Origin: Pantoea sp. WMus005
GTDB lineage: Bacteria > Pseudomonadota > Gammaproteobacteria > Enterobacterales > Enterobacteriaceae
NCBI RefSeq assembly: GCF_013415305.1
Contig: NZ_JACBXU010000001.1
Coordinates: forward strand, 620,001-684,000
Direction: 5' to 3'
DNA: 64,000 bases
Shown piece after piece: positions 42,060 through 51,639 of the stretch. Position numbers and translations under genes: made by a program. The notes beneath the pieces are model-generated. The model had not been told where the DNA came from, made no database searches, and saw only the letters and a list, made by a program, of their open reading frames with translations. How positions within the stretch are numbered: the first letter of the stretch is position 1; every line of letters starts with the position of its first letter.

Positions 42060-44628
42060 GCCGTTCGCTGCGCTGCCAGGCGCGCTGTAGCGCCTGCACC
42101 AGTTGTGCCTGCTGCCAGGGTTTCGCCAGCCGTTCGCACAGCGGCAGCGTCACCGGCTGGTGGCGCAGATCCTGACCGCTGATGAGCAGCGTCGCCAGCT
42201 GCGGCCAGTTCTGCTGCGCCTGGCGGATCACCTCCGCGCCGTTGATGTCGCCGGGCAGCATCAGGTCGCTGATCAGCAGGTCGATATCCGGTGTCTGGCG
42301 CAGCAGCGCCAGCGCCGCTTCACCGTCGCCGCACTCCAGCGTCAGATAACCCAGCTGATGCAGATGTTCACAAAGTGTCTGGCGCACCGCCGGTTCATCA
42401 TCCAGCACCAGTATCAGCCGGTTACTGGCTGCATCAATGTTCGCTTCAACAGGCGCTTCAACGGGCGGTGGCGGGGCGATGACTGTGGCGGCTTCCGCTG
42501 CACGCGGCAACAGCAACCGCACCGTGGTGCCCTGGCCTGGCGCGGTTTCCAGTTCGATCTGCCCGCCTGACTGACGCACAAAGCCGTAAACCATCGACAG
42601 CCCCAGTCCGCTGCCACTGCCGGTCGCTTTGGTGGTGAAGAAAGGCTCGAATACCTGCTCGCGCACCCCGGCGGCCATGCCGCAGCCATGGTCAATCACC
42701 TCAATTGTGACCCGGTCACGTTTTTCATCCCCTTCCAGGCGGCGCTGATTCCAGATGCGCAGCCGGATTTCGCCGCTTTGCTGATGCATCGCATCGCGCG
42801 CATTCACCACCAGATTCATCAGCGCGTTTTCCAGCTGGCTGGCATCGATCCAGGCAGGCCAGCCGGGACGCTGCGCATCAATAATCAGCTGCTGTCCCGG
42901 CAGCAGCGAATGCTGCAGCAGCCCCTGCAGGTTATCCACCAGCGTGACCACCGACACCGCGCGCGGAAAGAGCGCCTGTTTGCGTGAGAAGGCCAGCAGC
43001 CGCTGGGTCAGCTGGGCAGCGCGATCGGCCGCCTGTCGCGCCCGCTCAATCCGCGTGGCGAGCGGGCCGGGCATCAGCTGGCCCTCGGTCAGCGCCAGAC
43101 TGCCGATAATCACCGCCAGCAGATTGTTGAAGTCGTGCGCCAGTCCGCCGGTCAGCTGACCGACCGCCTTCATCTTCTGGCTGTGCTGCAGCGCTTCCTC
43201 CAGCGTTTTACGTGAGGTTCTGTCCAGTACGGTATTGACCATGCCACGCCGCGGAATCGGGCTGAAGCGCAGCTCCAGCGTGCGGCCATCAGCCAGCCGA
43301 ATCTCCTGCGGCTCGCCGGGATCGTGCAGATCGACCGCCAGCGGGGCCAGCAGCTGTTGATAATGGACGCCGCGATGGACCTCACGTGGTGCAAGGCCGA
43401 GCAGTTCGGCATACTGCGCATTCCACACCACCAGCTGACCGTTGTGATCAAACAGGGCAAAGCCGTCGCGCATCGCCAGGAAGGTGGACTCCAGTTGATT
43501 GCTCTTCTCTTTCAGCAGCCGTGAAGTGTGGGCCAGCGAGGCGGTATTACGGGCAAAGACGTTAAAGGCTCGCGCCAGTTCGCCCAGCTCGTCGCGCCGT
43601 TGCAGCCCCGGCACGCTAACATTCTGCTCGCCCTGCGCCAGCCGCGTCATCGCGCCGGCAATCGCCGTCAGGCTCGACCCGAGATTGCGGTAGATATAGA
43701 TCCCGGCATAGCCGGTGATCGCCAGCGCCAGCAGCACAAACAGGGCGATAAAGCCGATGATGGAGTCGAGTTCGTGGTGGGTGGCCTGGGTGCGCGCCTC
43801 ACTTTGCAGCGCCACCTGCTGCACCGACGCATTAATATCGTCGTTCAGCATCGCCACCAGCGCTTTAACCCGGTAGGTGGCGTAGGCGATTGCCAGGTCG
43901 CTCTGCTCCAGCGCCTCCGCCAGCGGCAACAGACGCTGCTGGGTGGCCAGCAGTCGCTGCACGTTCTCGCCGGTGACGCCGGTCAGCGGCACAGTGCGCC
44001 ACGGCGTCATCAGCTGCTGAAGTTGCTCAATAACGGCGATGGGCGAGGGCGTGCGGATGGCGATGGTGATTAGCCGTTCGGTCTGCTCGCGCAAGGCAGC
44101 ATCCGGCTGCGTCCGCTGTTCCCGCTGCACCAGCTGGTCGATATGGCTGAGCAGGATCTGCGCCTGCCACAGGTCACTCAGCATGTTGTTGCGCTGCAGA
44201 TGTCGCTGATGACTGTTCAGCAGCAGGCTGTTAATCGTCTGTTCCAGCATCAGGCTGCGGGCGCGGATCCGGGCGATGCGCTCAGGCTGACGGGCTGCCA
44301 GCGGCGCGCTGGCCAGCAGGCTCAGCGACTGCTGCAACGCCTGCTGATTCTGTTGCAGCCGCTGGGATTCGCTTTGATATTCCAGCGCCCCGACCACCTG
44401 CGACAGCCGTACAGCCGCCGTCGCCACATTGGCGGTATCACGCGCCAGCGCCAGGCTGCCGTTCATATCCGCCAGCGTCTGCGCCTGTGCCTGCTCCTGA
44501 ATCGCCCCGGCATGACGAAAGCCAACGATCGCCACCACGCTAACCATCAGCGTGACCGACACCACCAGCAGATTGAACATCAACAGGCGTCCACGCGCCC
44601 CGGCCTGCCACGGATAACTGCGCTGCAT
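42013..44628 (-). CDS. Hybrid sensor histidine kinase with receiver domain
   Basis: An 871-residue membrane kinase. Order: membrane helix (about 15-37); a helical, Gln-rich periplasmic sensor to about 285 that resembles the TorS type; second helix (288-312); HAMP; PAS domain (DGFALFDHNGQLVVWNAQYAELLGL); HisKA with the phospho-acceptor in LAHDFNNLLAV; HATPase with VIDHGCGM, FFTTKATGSGSGLGLSM; and a C-terminal receiver with phospho-Asp in LLISDLMLPGDING. No HPt domain is attached, so phosphate must go to a separate HPt or the receiver acts as a brake. It is divergent from a sugar ABC operon 148 bp away, which suggests a regulatory link. The OmpR-type regulator at 50896-51639 is the nearest candidate partner. 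Confidence 0.9.
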   Translation of the reverse strand: MQRSYPWQAGARGRLLMFNLLVVSVTLMVSVVAIVGFRHAGAIQEQAQAQTLADMNGSLALARDTANVATAAVRLSQVVGALEYQSESQRLQQNQQALQQSLSLLASAPLAARQPERIARIRARSLMLEQTINSLLLNSHQRHLQRNNMLSDLWQAQILLSHIDQLVQREQRTQPDAALREQTERLITIAIRTPSPIAVIEQLQQLMTPWRTVPLTGVTGENVQRLLATQQRLLPLAEALEQSDLAIAYATYRVKALVAMLNDDINASVQQVALQSEARTQATHHELDSIIGFIALFVLLALAITGYAGIYIYRNLGSSLTAIAGAMTRLAQGEQNVSVPGLQRRDELGELARAFNVFARNTASLAHTSRLLKEKSNQLESTFLAMRDGFALFDHNGQLVVWNAQYAELLGLAPREVHRGVHYQQLLAPLAVDLHDPGEPQEIRLADGRTLELRFSPIPRRGMVNTVLDRTSRKTLEEALQHSQKMKAVGQLTGGLAHDFNNLLAVIIGSLALTEGQLMPGPLATRIERARQAADRAAQLTQRLLAFSRKQALFPRAVSVVTLVDNLQGLLQHSLLPGQQLIIDAQRPGWPAWIDASQLENALMNLVVNARDAMHQQSGEIRLRIWNQRRLEGDEKRDRVTIEVIDHGCGMAAGVREQVFEPFFTTKATGSGSGLGLSMVYGFVRQSGGQIELETAPGQGTTVRLLLPRAAEAATVIAPPPPVEAPVEANIDAASNRLILVLDDEPAVRQTLCEHLHQLGYLTLECGDGEAALALLRQTPDIDLLISDLMLPGDINGAEVIRQAQQNWPQLATLLISGQDLRHQPVTLPLCERLAKPWQQAQLVQALQRAWQRSERLNRAQQAATTAPASH

Positions 44629-44677
44629 CCCACGACCTCTTAATCACTGCAACGATGCGCCGAGTATAGGAGCGCGA

Positions 44678-44695
44678 TGTCAGGCGTTTATGACA
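44678..44695. promoter_or_regulatory. Inverted repeat in the kinase/ABC divergent promoter region
   Basis: TGTCA-N8-TGACA, five-base perfect arms, lies 50 bp before the kinase start and 81 bp before the ABC ATPase start. It could be an operator for the divergent pair. The arms are short and chance is not excluded. Confidence 0.3.
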
Positions 44696-44775
44696 AATAT
44701 GAATGGCCGCTGACATTTTCCATTTATCTGGCGTTGCTTTACTGGCGGCTATCCACAGTCCGCAGGAGCGAGGCG

Positions 44776-46290
44776 ATGACAGCCACACCGATACTGGAAA
44801 TGCGGGGAATTACCCGACGCTTCGGCAATTTTTATGCCCTGAAGGGCGTTGATCTCACGGTGTATCCCGGTGAGGTTCACGCGCTGATGGGAGAGAACGG
44901 CGCGGGTAAAAGCACTCTGATGAAGATTCTGGCCGGTGCCTATACCGCCAGCAGCGGGGAAATTCTTATTGAAGGCAAGCCGTACGCCCTCAAAGGGCCG
45001 AAAGAGGCGCTGGCCGCCGGGATCACCCTGATTTATCAGGAGATCAACCTGGCACCTAACCTGACGGTGGCGGAGAACATATTTCTGGGCAGCGAAATCG
45101 CGCCCGGCGGGCTGGTGAAGCGGCGACAGATGGCTGAAGAGGCGCAGCGGGTGATTGACCGGCTCGGCGCGCAGTTCAGCGCATGGGATCTCGTCAGCCG
45201 CCTGAGCATTGCCGAACAGCAACAAGTGGAGATCGCCCGCGCATTGCAACGTAACAGCCGCATTCTGGTGATGGATGAGCCGACTGCTGCGCTCTCCAAC
45301 CGTGAAACCGAACAGCTCTTTGCGCTGATAAAACGGCTGCGCAGCGAGGGTATGGCGATTATCTACATCAGCCACCGCATGGCGGAGGTCTATGAGCTGT
45401 CGGATCGCGTCAGCGTGCTGCGTGACGGAGAGTATGTGGGCAGCCTGACGCGCGACCAGCTCAACGCCAGTGAACTGGTGCGGATGATGGTTGGACGGCC
45501 GCTCAGCGATCTGTTTAACAAAGACCGCGCGATTCCTTTAGGTGATATCCGGCTGGCGGTGAATCACCTGACCGATGGCGGCAAAGTGCATCCCAGCAGT
45601 CTGGAGGTGCGTGCCGGAGAGATTGTTGGCCTGGCCGGTCTGGTGGGCGCCGGTCGCAGCGAACTGGCGCAGCTGATCTTCGGGGTACACAAGCCGAAAG
45701 AAGGCGAAATCTGGATCGATGGCGAAAAAGTCACCATTCATTCGCCGCGCGATGCGATTGCGCGTGGTATCGGCTTCCTCACCGAGAACCGCAAGGAGCA
45801 GGGGCTGTTTCTGGAGATGGCCGCGCAGGAGAACATTGTCATGGCGACGCTGGAGCGCGATGCCAGCATGGGGCTGCTTAACCGCCGCAAAGGGCAAACC
45901 ATCGCCAGTGAGGCGATCGCCTCACTCAATATTCGTGTCCCGCATGCTCAGGTGCGTGCGGGCGGCCTGTCAGGCGGCAACCAGCAGAAGTTGCTGATCT
46001 CGCGCTGGGTGGCAATTGGCCCGCGCATCCTGATCCTCGATGAGCCGACGCGCGGTGTCGACGTCGGGGCGAAAAGCGAGATCTACCGCATCATGCAGGA
46101 GATGGCGCGACAGGGCGTGGCGATCTTAATGATCTCCAGCGAACTGCCGGAAGTGGTCGGCATGAGCGACCGCGTTTACGTGATGCACGAAGGCACCATC
46201 GTCGGTGAGCTGGAGGGCAGCCACATCAGTCAGGAAAATATTATGACGCTGGCAACCGGTGCGCACAGCGCGTCAACAGGCGAAATCTAA
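44776..46290 (+). CDS. Sugar ABC transporter ATPase (RbsA/MglA type)
   Basis: A 504-residue double ABC ATPase. The N-terminal half has Walker [12 protein letters not shown], a degenerate signature [15 protein letters not shown] and Walker [12 protein letters not shown]. The C-terminal half has a defective Walker A (GAGRSEL) and signature [14 protein letters not shown], as usual for ribose/galactose-class transporters (CUT2). The start is at 44776 with AGGAGCGAGG upstream; an earlier in-frame ATG was rejected for lack of a ribosome site. It heads an operon with permease, binding protein and a lyxose-isomerase-like gene, so the substrate is likely a pentose or similar monosaccharide. Confidence 0.93.
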   Translation: MTATPILEMRGITRRFGNFYALKGVDLTVYPGEVHALMGENGAGKSTLMKILAGAYTASSGEILIEGKPYALKGPKEALAAGITLIYQEINLAPNLTVAENIFLGSEIAPGGLVKRRQMAEEAQRVIDRLGAQFSAWDLVSRLSIAEQQQVEIARALQRNSRILVMDEPTAALSNRETEQLFALIKRLRSEGMAIIYISHRMAEVYELSDRVSVLRDGEYVGSLTRDQLNASELVRMMVGRPLSDLFNKDRAIPLGDIRLAVNHLTDGGKVHPSSLEVRAGEIVGLAGLVGAGRSELAQLIFGVHKPKEGEIWIDGEKVTIHSPRDAIARGIGFLTENRKEQGLFLEMAAQENIVMATLERDASMGLLNRRKGQTIASEAIASLNIRVPHAQVRAGGLSGGNQQKLLISRWVAIGPRILILDEPTRGVDVGAKSEIYRIMQEMARQGVAILMISSELPEVVGMSDRVYVMHEGTIVGELEGSHISQENIMTLATGAHSASTGEI

Positions 46291-46300
46291 GGAGACCACC

Positions 46301-47281
46301 ATGACACAACTGGCCCGCACCAAAGCGCCGACGCTGAAACGCGCCCTGATGGGCGATCTGCTGCAAACGGTGGGTATCCTGCCGATTCTGATCCTGATCG
46401 TGGCGGTATTTGGTTTCGTTACGCCAAACTTCTTTACCGAAGCCAACCTGCTCAACATCACCCGTCAGGCCTCAATCAACATCGTGCTGGCGGCAGGCAT
46501 GACCTTTGTCATTCTCACCGGCGGTATCGATCTGTCGGTGGGGTCGATGCTGGGCACCACGGCGGTAGTGGCGCTGGTGGCGTCGCTGGACCCGATGCTT
46601 GCCTCACTGACCATTCCGATGGCGCTGGGCGCGGGTCTGGTGATGGGGCTGTTTAACGGCATTCTGGTCGCCTGGGCCGGATTGCCGCCCTTTATTGTCA
46701 CGCTCGGCACCTACACCGCGCTGCGCGGAGCGGCTTATCTGCTGGCGAACGGCACCACGGTGATCAACTCCGATATTAACTTTGAGTGGATCGGCAACGG
46801 TTATCTCGGGCCGGTACCGTGGCTGATTGTGATTGCCTTTGCGGTGATTGCCCTCTGCTGGTTCATCCTGCGTCGCACCACGCTGGGCGTTCATATCTAC
46901 GCGGTCGGCGGCAATATTCAGGCTGCGCGTCTTACCGGGATCAAGGTGGGCGTCGTGCTGCTGTTTGTCTACGGCATGAGCGGTCTGCTGTCGGGGCTGG
47001 CCGGTCTGATGAGTGCCTCGCGACTCTACAGCGCCAACGGCAACCTCGGCGTCGGCTATGAGCTGGATGCGATTGCCGCAGTGATCCTCGGCGGCACCAG
47101 TTTTGTCGGCGGCATCGGCACCATCACCGGCACGCTGATTGGTGCACTGATTATCGCCACACTAAATAACGGTATGACGCTGATGGGTGTCTCCTATTTC
47201 TGGCAACTGGTGATCAAAGGCGCGGTGATCATCATCGCGGTCCTGATCGACAAATACCGTACCCGTCATCATGTGAGTTGA
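46301..47281 (+). CDS. Sugar ABC transporter permease (RbsC type)
   Basis: A 326-residue permease with about ten membrane segments and CUT2 hallmarks: ANLLNITRQASINIVLAAGMTFVILTGGIDLSVGS near the N-terminus and the GYELDAIAAVILGGTSFVGG loop. GGAGACCACC precedes its start, which lies 11 bp after the ATPase stop. A hairpin-forming GC-rich gap separates it from the binding-protein gene. Confidence 0.93.
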   Translation: MTQLARTKAPTLKRALMGDLLQTVGILPILILIVAVFGFVTPNFFTEANLLNITRQASINIVLAAGMTFVILTGGIDLSVGSMLGTTAVVALVASLDPMLASLTIPMALGAGLVMGLFNGILVAWAGLPPFIVTLGTYTALRGAAYLLANGTTVINSDINFEWIGNGYLGPVPWLIVIAFAVIALCWFILRRTTLGVHIYAVGGNIQAARLTGIKVGVVLLFVYGMSGLLSGLAGLMSASRLYSANGNLGVGYELDAIAAVILGGTSFVGGIGTITGTLIGALIIATLNNGMTLMGVSYFWQLVIKGAVIIIAVLIDKYRTRHHVS

Positions 47282-47371
47282 GGCTTAAAAGGGCGGATGG
47301 GTCCTTTAGCCTCCGCTCCCCCAAAAACGCCATTAAGCGGTTGGCACCTTGAAAACAGCAGGAGAAGGTCT

Positions 47372-48310
47372 ATGCGTTTTAATCCGATTGTAACCGGGCT
47401 GCTGGCGGCAACGCTGTTCAGCACCGGCCTGGCTCAGGCAAAAGAACTCAAATCTATCGGCGTCACGGTTGGTGATCTGGCTAACCCCTTCTTCGTGCAG
47501 ATCACCAAAGGCGCAGAGATGAAGGCGCGCCAGCTGGCGGGCGATAAAGTTAACGTCACGCTGGTCTCCAGCGGGTACGATCTCGGTCAGCAGGTCGGCC
47601 AGATTGATAACTTTATTGCGGCGAAAGTCGACATGATTATCCTCAACGCCGCCGACTCCAAAGGGATCGCCCCGGCGGTGAAGCGTGCGCGTGACGCCGG
47701 TATCGTGGTGGTGGCGGTTGACGTGGCAGCCGATGGTGCGAATGCGACCATCACCTCCGATAACACCGAGGCGGGCGCAATGGCCTGTAAATATATTTCT
47801 GACCGCCTGAAGAACAAAGGCAACGTGGTGATCATCAACGGACCGCCCGTCTCAGCCGTGCAGAACCGCGTTGAAGGCTGCATGAACGAGCTGAAAACCC
47901 ATCCGGACATCAAGCTGCTCTCCTCCAACCAGAACGCCAAAGGCAGTCGTGAAGGCGGACTGGAAGTGATGACCGGTCTGCTCTCGGCTAACCCGAAAAT
48001 TGATGCGGTATTTGCCATCAATGACCCGACCGCGATTGGCGCCGATTTAGCGGCGAAACAGGCGCAGCGCAGCGAATTCTTTATCGTGGGCGTCGATGGA
48101 TCGCCGGATGGGGAAGAGGCGCTGAAGCGTAAAAACTCACTGTTCGTCGCAACCCCAGCTCAGGACCCGCAGGTGATGGCGGCCAAAGCGGTCGAGATTG
48201 GCTATGACATCCTGCAGGGCAAACCCGCACCGGATAAGCCGGTGCTGATCCCGGTGAAGCTGATCGATCGTAATAATATCGGCAGCTACCAGGGCTGGAC
48301 GGTGAAATAA
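47372..48310 (+). CDS. Periplasmic sugar-binding protein (RbsB-like)
   Basis: A 312-residue type I periplasmic binding protein. The signal peptide is MRFNPIVTGLLAATLFSTG, cut after AQA before KELKSIG. The mature protein has LANPFFVQITKGAEMKARQL, IDNFIAAKVDMIILNAADSKGI, VINGPPVSAVQNRVEG and AINDPTAIGADLA, typical of the ribose/xylose-binding cluster. GGAGAAGGTC precedes the ATG. It is followed by a perfect UUCG hairpin that probably stabilises its message. Confidence 0.93.
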   Translation: MRFNPIVTGLLAATLFSTGLAQAKELKSIGVTVGDLANPFFVQITKGAEMKARQLAGDKVNVTLVSSGYDLGQQVGQIDNFIAAKVDMIILNAADSKGIAPAVKRARDAGIVVVAVDVAADGANATITSDNTEAGAMACKYISDRLKNKGNVVIINGPPVSAVQNRVEGCMNELKTHPDIKLLSSNQNAKGSREGGLEVMTGLLSANPKIDAVFAINDPTAIGADLAAKQAQRSEFFIVGVDGSPDGEEALKRKNSLFVATPAQDPQVMAAKAVEIGYDILQGKPAPDKPVLIPVKLIDRNNIGSYQGWTVK

Positions 48311-48318
48311 GCGTTAAT

Positions 48319-48338
48319 GCGGCACCTTCGGGTGCCGC
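48319..48338 (+). other. UUCG-capped hairpin after the binding-protein gene
   Basis: GCGGCACC-TTCG-GGTGCCGC, a perfect 8-bp stem with the very stable UUCG tetraloop, starts eight bases after the stop. No U-run follows, so it looks like a 3' mRNA stabiliser or partial terminator between the binding protein and the isomerase. Confidence 0.7.
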
Positions 48339-48353
48339 CTTCAGGAGGCCACC

Positions 48354-49037
48354 ATGCTACGTTCAGAGGTTAACGACTACCTGCAACATACCCGCGAATT
48401 TTTCTGGCAGCAGGATGTCCATCTGCCACCGTGGGCTGATTACAGCGTGAGCCAGTGGCGCGCCCAGGACCGTGAGGCAGCGCAGGAGATTCTGGCACTG
48501 CGACTGGGCTGGGATCTCACCAGTTTTGGCGCGGCGGATTTTATGCACACCGGGCTGACGCTGTTTACCCTGCGCAACGGCTCGCCAGGCGGGCAGCCAT
48601 GGCACAAACCCTACGCCGAAAAGATTATGCACGTGCGTGAAGAGCAGCTGACGCCGATGCACTATCATCCCCGCAAGATGGAAGACATCATCAATCGCGG
48701 CGGCGGCAATCTGATTGTCGAACTGCACAATCGCGACGGCGATGGGCTGGCTGACTCGCCGGTGGCGGTGTCGCTGGATGGCCTGCGTCAGACCCATGCC
48801 GCCGGAACACAACTGCGGCTCTCTCCGGGTGAAAGTGTGACGCTGGAAGCGGGCATCTGGCACAGTTTCTGGGGCGAAAACGGCTTCGGCGACGTGCTGG
48901 TGGGCGAAGTGTCGATGCCCAACGATGATGAAAACGACAATGTATTTTTGACGCCGCTGGCCCGTTTCAACCCGCTGGATGAGGATGAAGCGCCGCGCTG
49001 GCTGCTGTGTAATGACTATCCGAACGGCTTTTTCTGA
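48354..49037 (+). CDS. D-lyxose isomerase-like cupin enzyme
   Basis: A 227-residue cupin isomerase matching the D-lyxose/D-mannose ketol isomerase family (EC 5.3.1.15), to which an E. coli O157 enzyme belongs. Candidate metal ligands are in PMHYHPRKMEDI (two His and a Glu) and LEAGIWHSFWG (His). It turns D-lyxose into D-xylulose, or mannose into fructose. AGGAGG precedes its start. As the last gene of the ABC operon it suggests that the imported sugar is D-lyxose or a related aldose. No sugar kinase is in the operon, so phosphorylation would depend on a gene elsewhere such as xylulokinase. Confidence 0.85.
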   Translation: MLRSEVNDYLQHTREFFWQQDVHLPPWADYSVSQWRAQDREAAQEILALRLGWDLTSFGAADFMHTGLTLFTLRNGSPGGQPWHKPYAEKIMHVREEQLTPMHYHPRKMEDIINRGGGNLIVELHNRDGDGLADSPVAVSLDGLRQTHAAGTQLRLSPGESVTLEAGIWHSFWGENGFGDVLVGEVSMPNDDENDNVFLTPLARFNPLDEDEAPRWLLCNDYPNGFF

Positions 49038-49060
49038 AACGGTGTGCAGGTCCGCCGCCA

Positions 49061-49993
49061 TCACAGCGTCGGGCCACCCCGATCTTCGCTCAGCTGCAAC
49101 AATTCCGCACGGTGTTCAGCACCGTTCTGCCTGAGTTTTCTGATGCTGCGGGCGGGCGGCTCACCGAACAGCCGCGCATAGTCGCGGGTAAACTGCGTCA
49201 GACTTTCGTAGCCGACATCCGCCGCGACGGCGGCGACATTACCGGGCCGCAGTGCCAGCCTTTTGCGCGCCGCGTAAAGCCGCAGATGTTTCTGATACTG
49301 CAGCGGGGAAAGCCCGGTGCAGGCCCGAAAGCCCCGATGAAAAGCTGACAGACTCATGCCCGCAATCGTCGCCAGCGCCTGAATACGAATCGCGGCGGTA
49401 TAGTGCGTGCGAAGCCAGACCAGCGCCTTTCTGATCTTCGCGAAATGCCCGTTCACTTCCGCCGCCTGACGCAGCACGCCGCCCTGTGGGCCCTGCAACA
49501 GCCGGTAAAGAATCTCGCGCTCCACTAACGGTGCCATCACTCCGATCTCCTCCGGCTTTTCCAGCAGGCGCACCATCCGCAGCCACGCATCCGCCAGCGC
49601 ATCATCGACCCTGTTAACTGACAGGCCACTCTTCGTCGCAGAAAAATCGGTAACGGGCATCTGATGTAGCAGATCGCTGATGGCCGCGTAATCGAGCGTC
49701 AGACGCACGGCCAGATAGGGCGAGGCTTCGCTGGCATGGGTAATGTCACCCGTGGCGGGCAGGTCGAACGACGCCGTAAACATCTCTCCAGCGGAATAGC
49801 GTATAGCGCGGTCGCCCACCTGCAGCCTTTTTTCTCCCTGCAGGATCAGGCTGACGAACGGCGAGTAGATTTCCGGCGGCAGGGCCATCGGCTGGCTGAC
49901 GCGATACAAATCCACGCGCGGAATCGCCGTCGCGGTGAGTGCGTCCGCCGCGCACGCCAGTATTTCCTCTCTCAACGCTTCAATACCCTTCAT
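49061..49993 (-). CDS. AraC-family transcriptional regulator
   Basis: A 310-residue regulator with an N-terminal AraC-type cupin (IYSPFVSLILQGEKRLQVGDRAIRYSAGEMF) and a C-terminal double helix-turn-helix (IQALATIAGMSLSAFHRGFRACTGLSPLQYQKHLRLY, then VGYESLTQFTRDYARLFGEPP). It is convergent with the isomerase gene and divergent from an SDR gene 135 bp away. This is the common layout of a regulator controlling a neighbouring dehydrogenase, probably in response to its substrate. Control of the ABC operon is less likely from the geometry. Confidence 0.92.
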   Translation of the reverse strand: MKGIEALREEILACAADALTATAIPRVDLYRVSQPMALPPEIYSPFVSLILQGEKRLQVGDRAIRYSAGEMFTASFDLPATGDITHASEASPYLAVRLTLDYAAISDLLHQMPVTDFSATKSGLSVNRVDDALADAWLRMVRLLEKPEEIGVMAPLVEREILYRLLQGPQGGVLRQAAEVNGHFAKIRKALVWLRTHYTAAIRIQALATIAGMSLSAFHRGFRACTGLSPLQYQKHLRLYAARKRLALRPGNVAAVAADVGYESLTQFTRDYARLFGEPPARSIRKLRQNGAEHRAELLQLSEDRGGPTL

Positions 49994-50128
49994 GCCACGT
50001 GTCTCCGGGGGTTTCCACGCCTGTCAGGAGAAAAGCAGGAACAGGCAAATTTTAGGCAGGATTGCAGCCGCCGCGCAATCGGCTGAGGATTATTCTCGCT
50101 GTCTGATCGTTTTACAGGAAAAAATTAA

Positions 50129-50860
50129 ATGAGAATTGAAGACGCAGTGATCATGATTACCGGCGCATCGTCGGGGATTGGTGAGGCTACGGCGCGTGCG
50201 GCGCTGCAGGCGGGGGCGCGGGTTATCCTGCTGGCGCGGCGCAAACAGCGTATTGACGCTCTGGCTGAGACGTCTGTCAATGCGCTGGCGGTAGCCTGTG
50301 ATGTCACCCAGGCTGACCAGATTGAACACGCCGTCAGACTCGGAATGGCACGCTTTGGCCGGATTGATGTGCTTATCAACAATGCCGGGCAGGGGTTGTT
50401 CGCGGCGATTGAGGAGATTGATGTGGCGGAATTCAGGTCGCTGCTCGACCTTAACCTGATTGCGCCGCTGATGATGATGCAGGCGGTGATCCCGCAGATG
50501 CGGCGGCAGGGCGCTGGGCGCATTATCAACATCAGTTCCGGGGCAACGCTGGCGACGTATCCGGGATCGGCGGCCTACACCAGTTCCAAGGCGGGGCTGA
50601 ATAAGCTCTCCGGCGTGGCGCAGCTGGAGCTGGCTGATACCGGAATTACGGTCTCTGTTGTTCATCCTTTTATGACCGCCACGGAATTTTATCAGTCGGT
50701 GAAATCGGGACAGGACGTAGCGACTGAGCAGTCGCAGCAGAGCGCCGCGTTCGCTCACACTCCTGAACGCGTGGCCGAAACGATTCTCGCCGTCATCCGA
50801 AGCGGGGAAGCGCAGGTCGATCTGGTGCCGCGCGCCTATGGCGGGAGTTACGAGGGATAA
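50129..50860 (+). CDS. Short-chain dehydrogenase/reductase
   Basis: A 243-residue classical SDR with ITGASSGIGEATARAALQAG, ARRKQR after the second strand (suggesting NADP(H)), INNAGQGLFA and the catalytic NISSGATLATYPGSAAYTSSK. It is divergent from the AraC regulator, its likely controller. The ribosome site (AGGAAAAAATTAA) is modest. The substrate is unknown. It ends 35 bp before the convergent response regulator gene with no clear terminator between. Confidence 0.9.
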   Translation: MRIEDAVIMITGASSGIGEATARAALQAGARVILLARRKQRIDALAETSVNALAVACDVTQADQIEHAVRLGMARFGRIDVLINNAGQGLFAAIEEIDVAEFRSLLDLNLIAPLMMMQAVIPQMRRQGAGRIINISSGATLATYPGSAAYTSSKAGLNKLSGVAQLELADTGITVSVVHPFMTATEFYQSVKSGQDVATEQSQQSAAFAHTPERVAETILAVIRSGEAQVDLVPRAYGGSYEG

Positions 50861-50895
50861 GAGCGGGCCGCTGTTCACAGGCCCGGCAAGATGAT

Positions 50896-51639
50896 TCAGG
50901 CGATCTGGCTGGTGCGCGGCGCGGTTTCGGGTTTCATCACGTCTGCCGAAAAGACGTAACCCAGACCGCGAATCGTGCGGATCAGGTCGGGCTGATGTGG
51001 GTTGGTTTCGATTTTACGGCGCAGGCGCATGATCAGCACGTCAATGGTGCGGTCAAACACATCGAGACTTTCGCTGTGCGTCAGTTCAAGCAGCTGATCG
51101 CGGGTCAGAACTTTGCGGGCATGACGCACCAGCGCACGCAGCAGGGTATATTCTCCCTGCGTCAGTGGCACCAGCTCGCGCTGCGGATTAAACAGCTGAC
51201 AGCGGCCATCGTCCAGTTGCCAGCCGCCAAAACGCCAGCCCGCCTGTTCTGGATCGGGCTGCGTAATGCGTCCGCTGCGACGCAGAGCCGCCCGGGCGCG
51301 CGCCACGACCACGCGGGGATTAAAGGGTTTGGCGATGTAGTCGTCTGCACCCATTTCCAGACCCACCACCATTTCCGCCTCCGAACCCATGCCGGTCAGC
51401 ATAATCACCAGCACGTCCGGGCGCTGCCGCTGAAGCTGCTGCAACACCAGTAGTCCATTGGTATCGGGTAGCATCATATCCAGCATCACCAGCGAAATTT
51501 CCGGGTGCTCGCTAAGCATGGAGAGCGCCTCGCGTCCCTGATGGCAACTGTAGACCGTTAACAGATGTTCACTTAACGCATCCTGCAGGACGTCGCAGAC
51601 AGCAGGATCATCATCCACCACCAAAATCGCTGGCTTCAT
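50896..51639 (-). CDS. OmpR-family response regulator
   Basis: A 247-residue regulator: receiver domain with acidic pair VVDDDPAV, phospho-acceptor Asp in LVMLDMMLPDTNG, Lys in IAKPF; then a winged-helix trans_reg_C domain (LTQGEYTLLRALVRHARKVLTRDQLLELTH and IDVLIMRLRRKIE) ending in LIRTIRGLGYVF. No kinase gene is next to it. The hybrid kinase 6 kb away on the same strand, beyond the ABC operon, is the nearest possible partner, but pairing is inference. It is divergent from the purine permease gene. Confidence 0.92.
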   Translation of the reverse strand: MKPAILVVDDDPAVCDVLQDALSEHLLTVYSCHQGREALSMLSEHPEISLVMLDMMLPDTNGLLVLQQLQRQRPDVLVIMLTGMGSEAEMVVGLEMGADDYIAKPFNPRVVVARARAALRRSGRITQPDPEQAGWRFGGWQLDDGRCQLFNPQRELVPLTQGEYTLLRALVRHARKVLTRDQLLELTHSESLDVFDRTIDVLIMRLRRKIETNPHQPDLIRTIRGLGYVFSADVMKPETAPRTSQIA

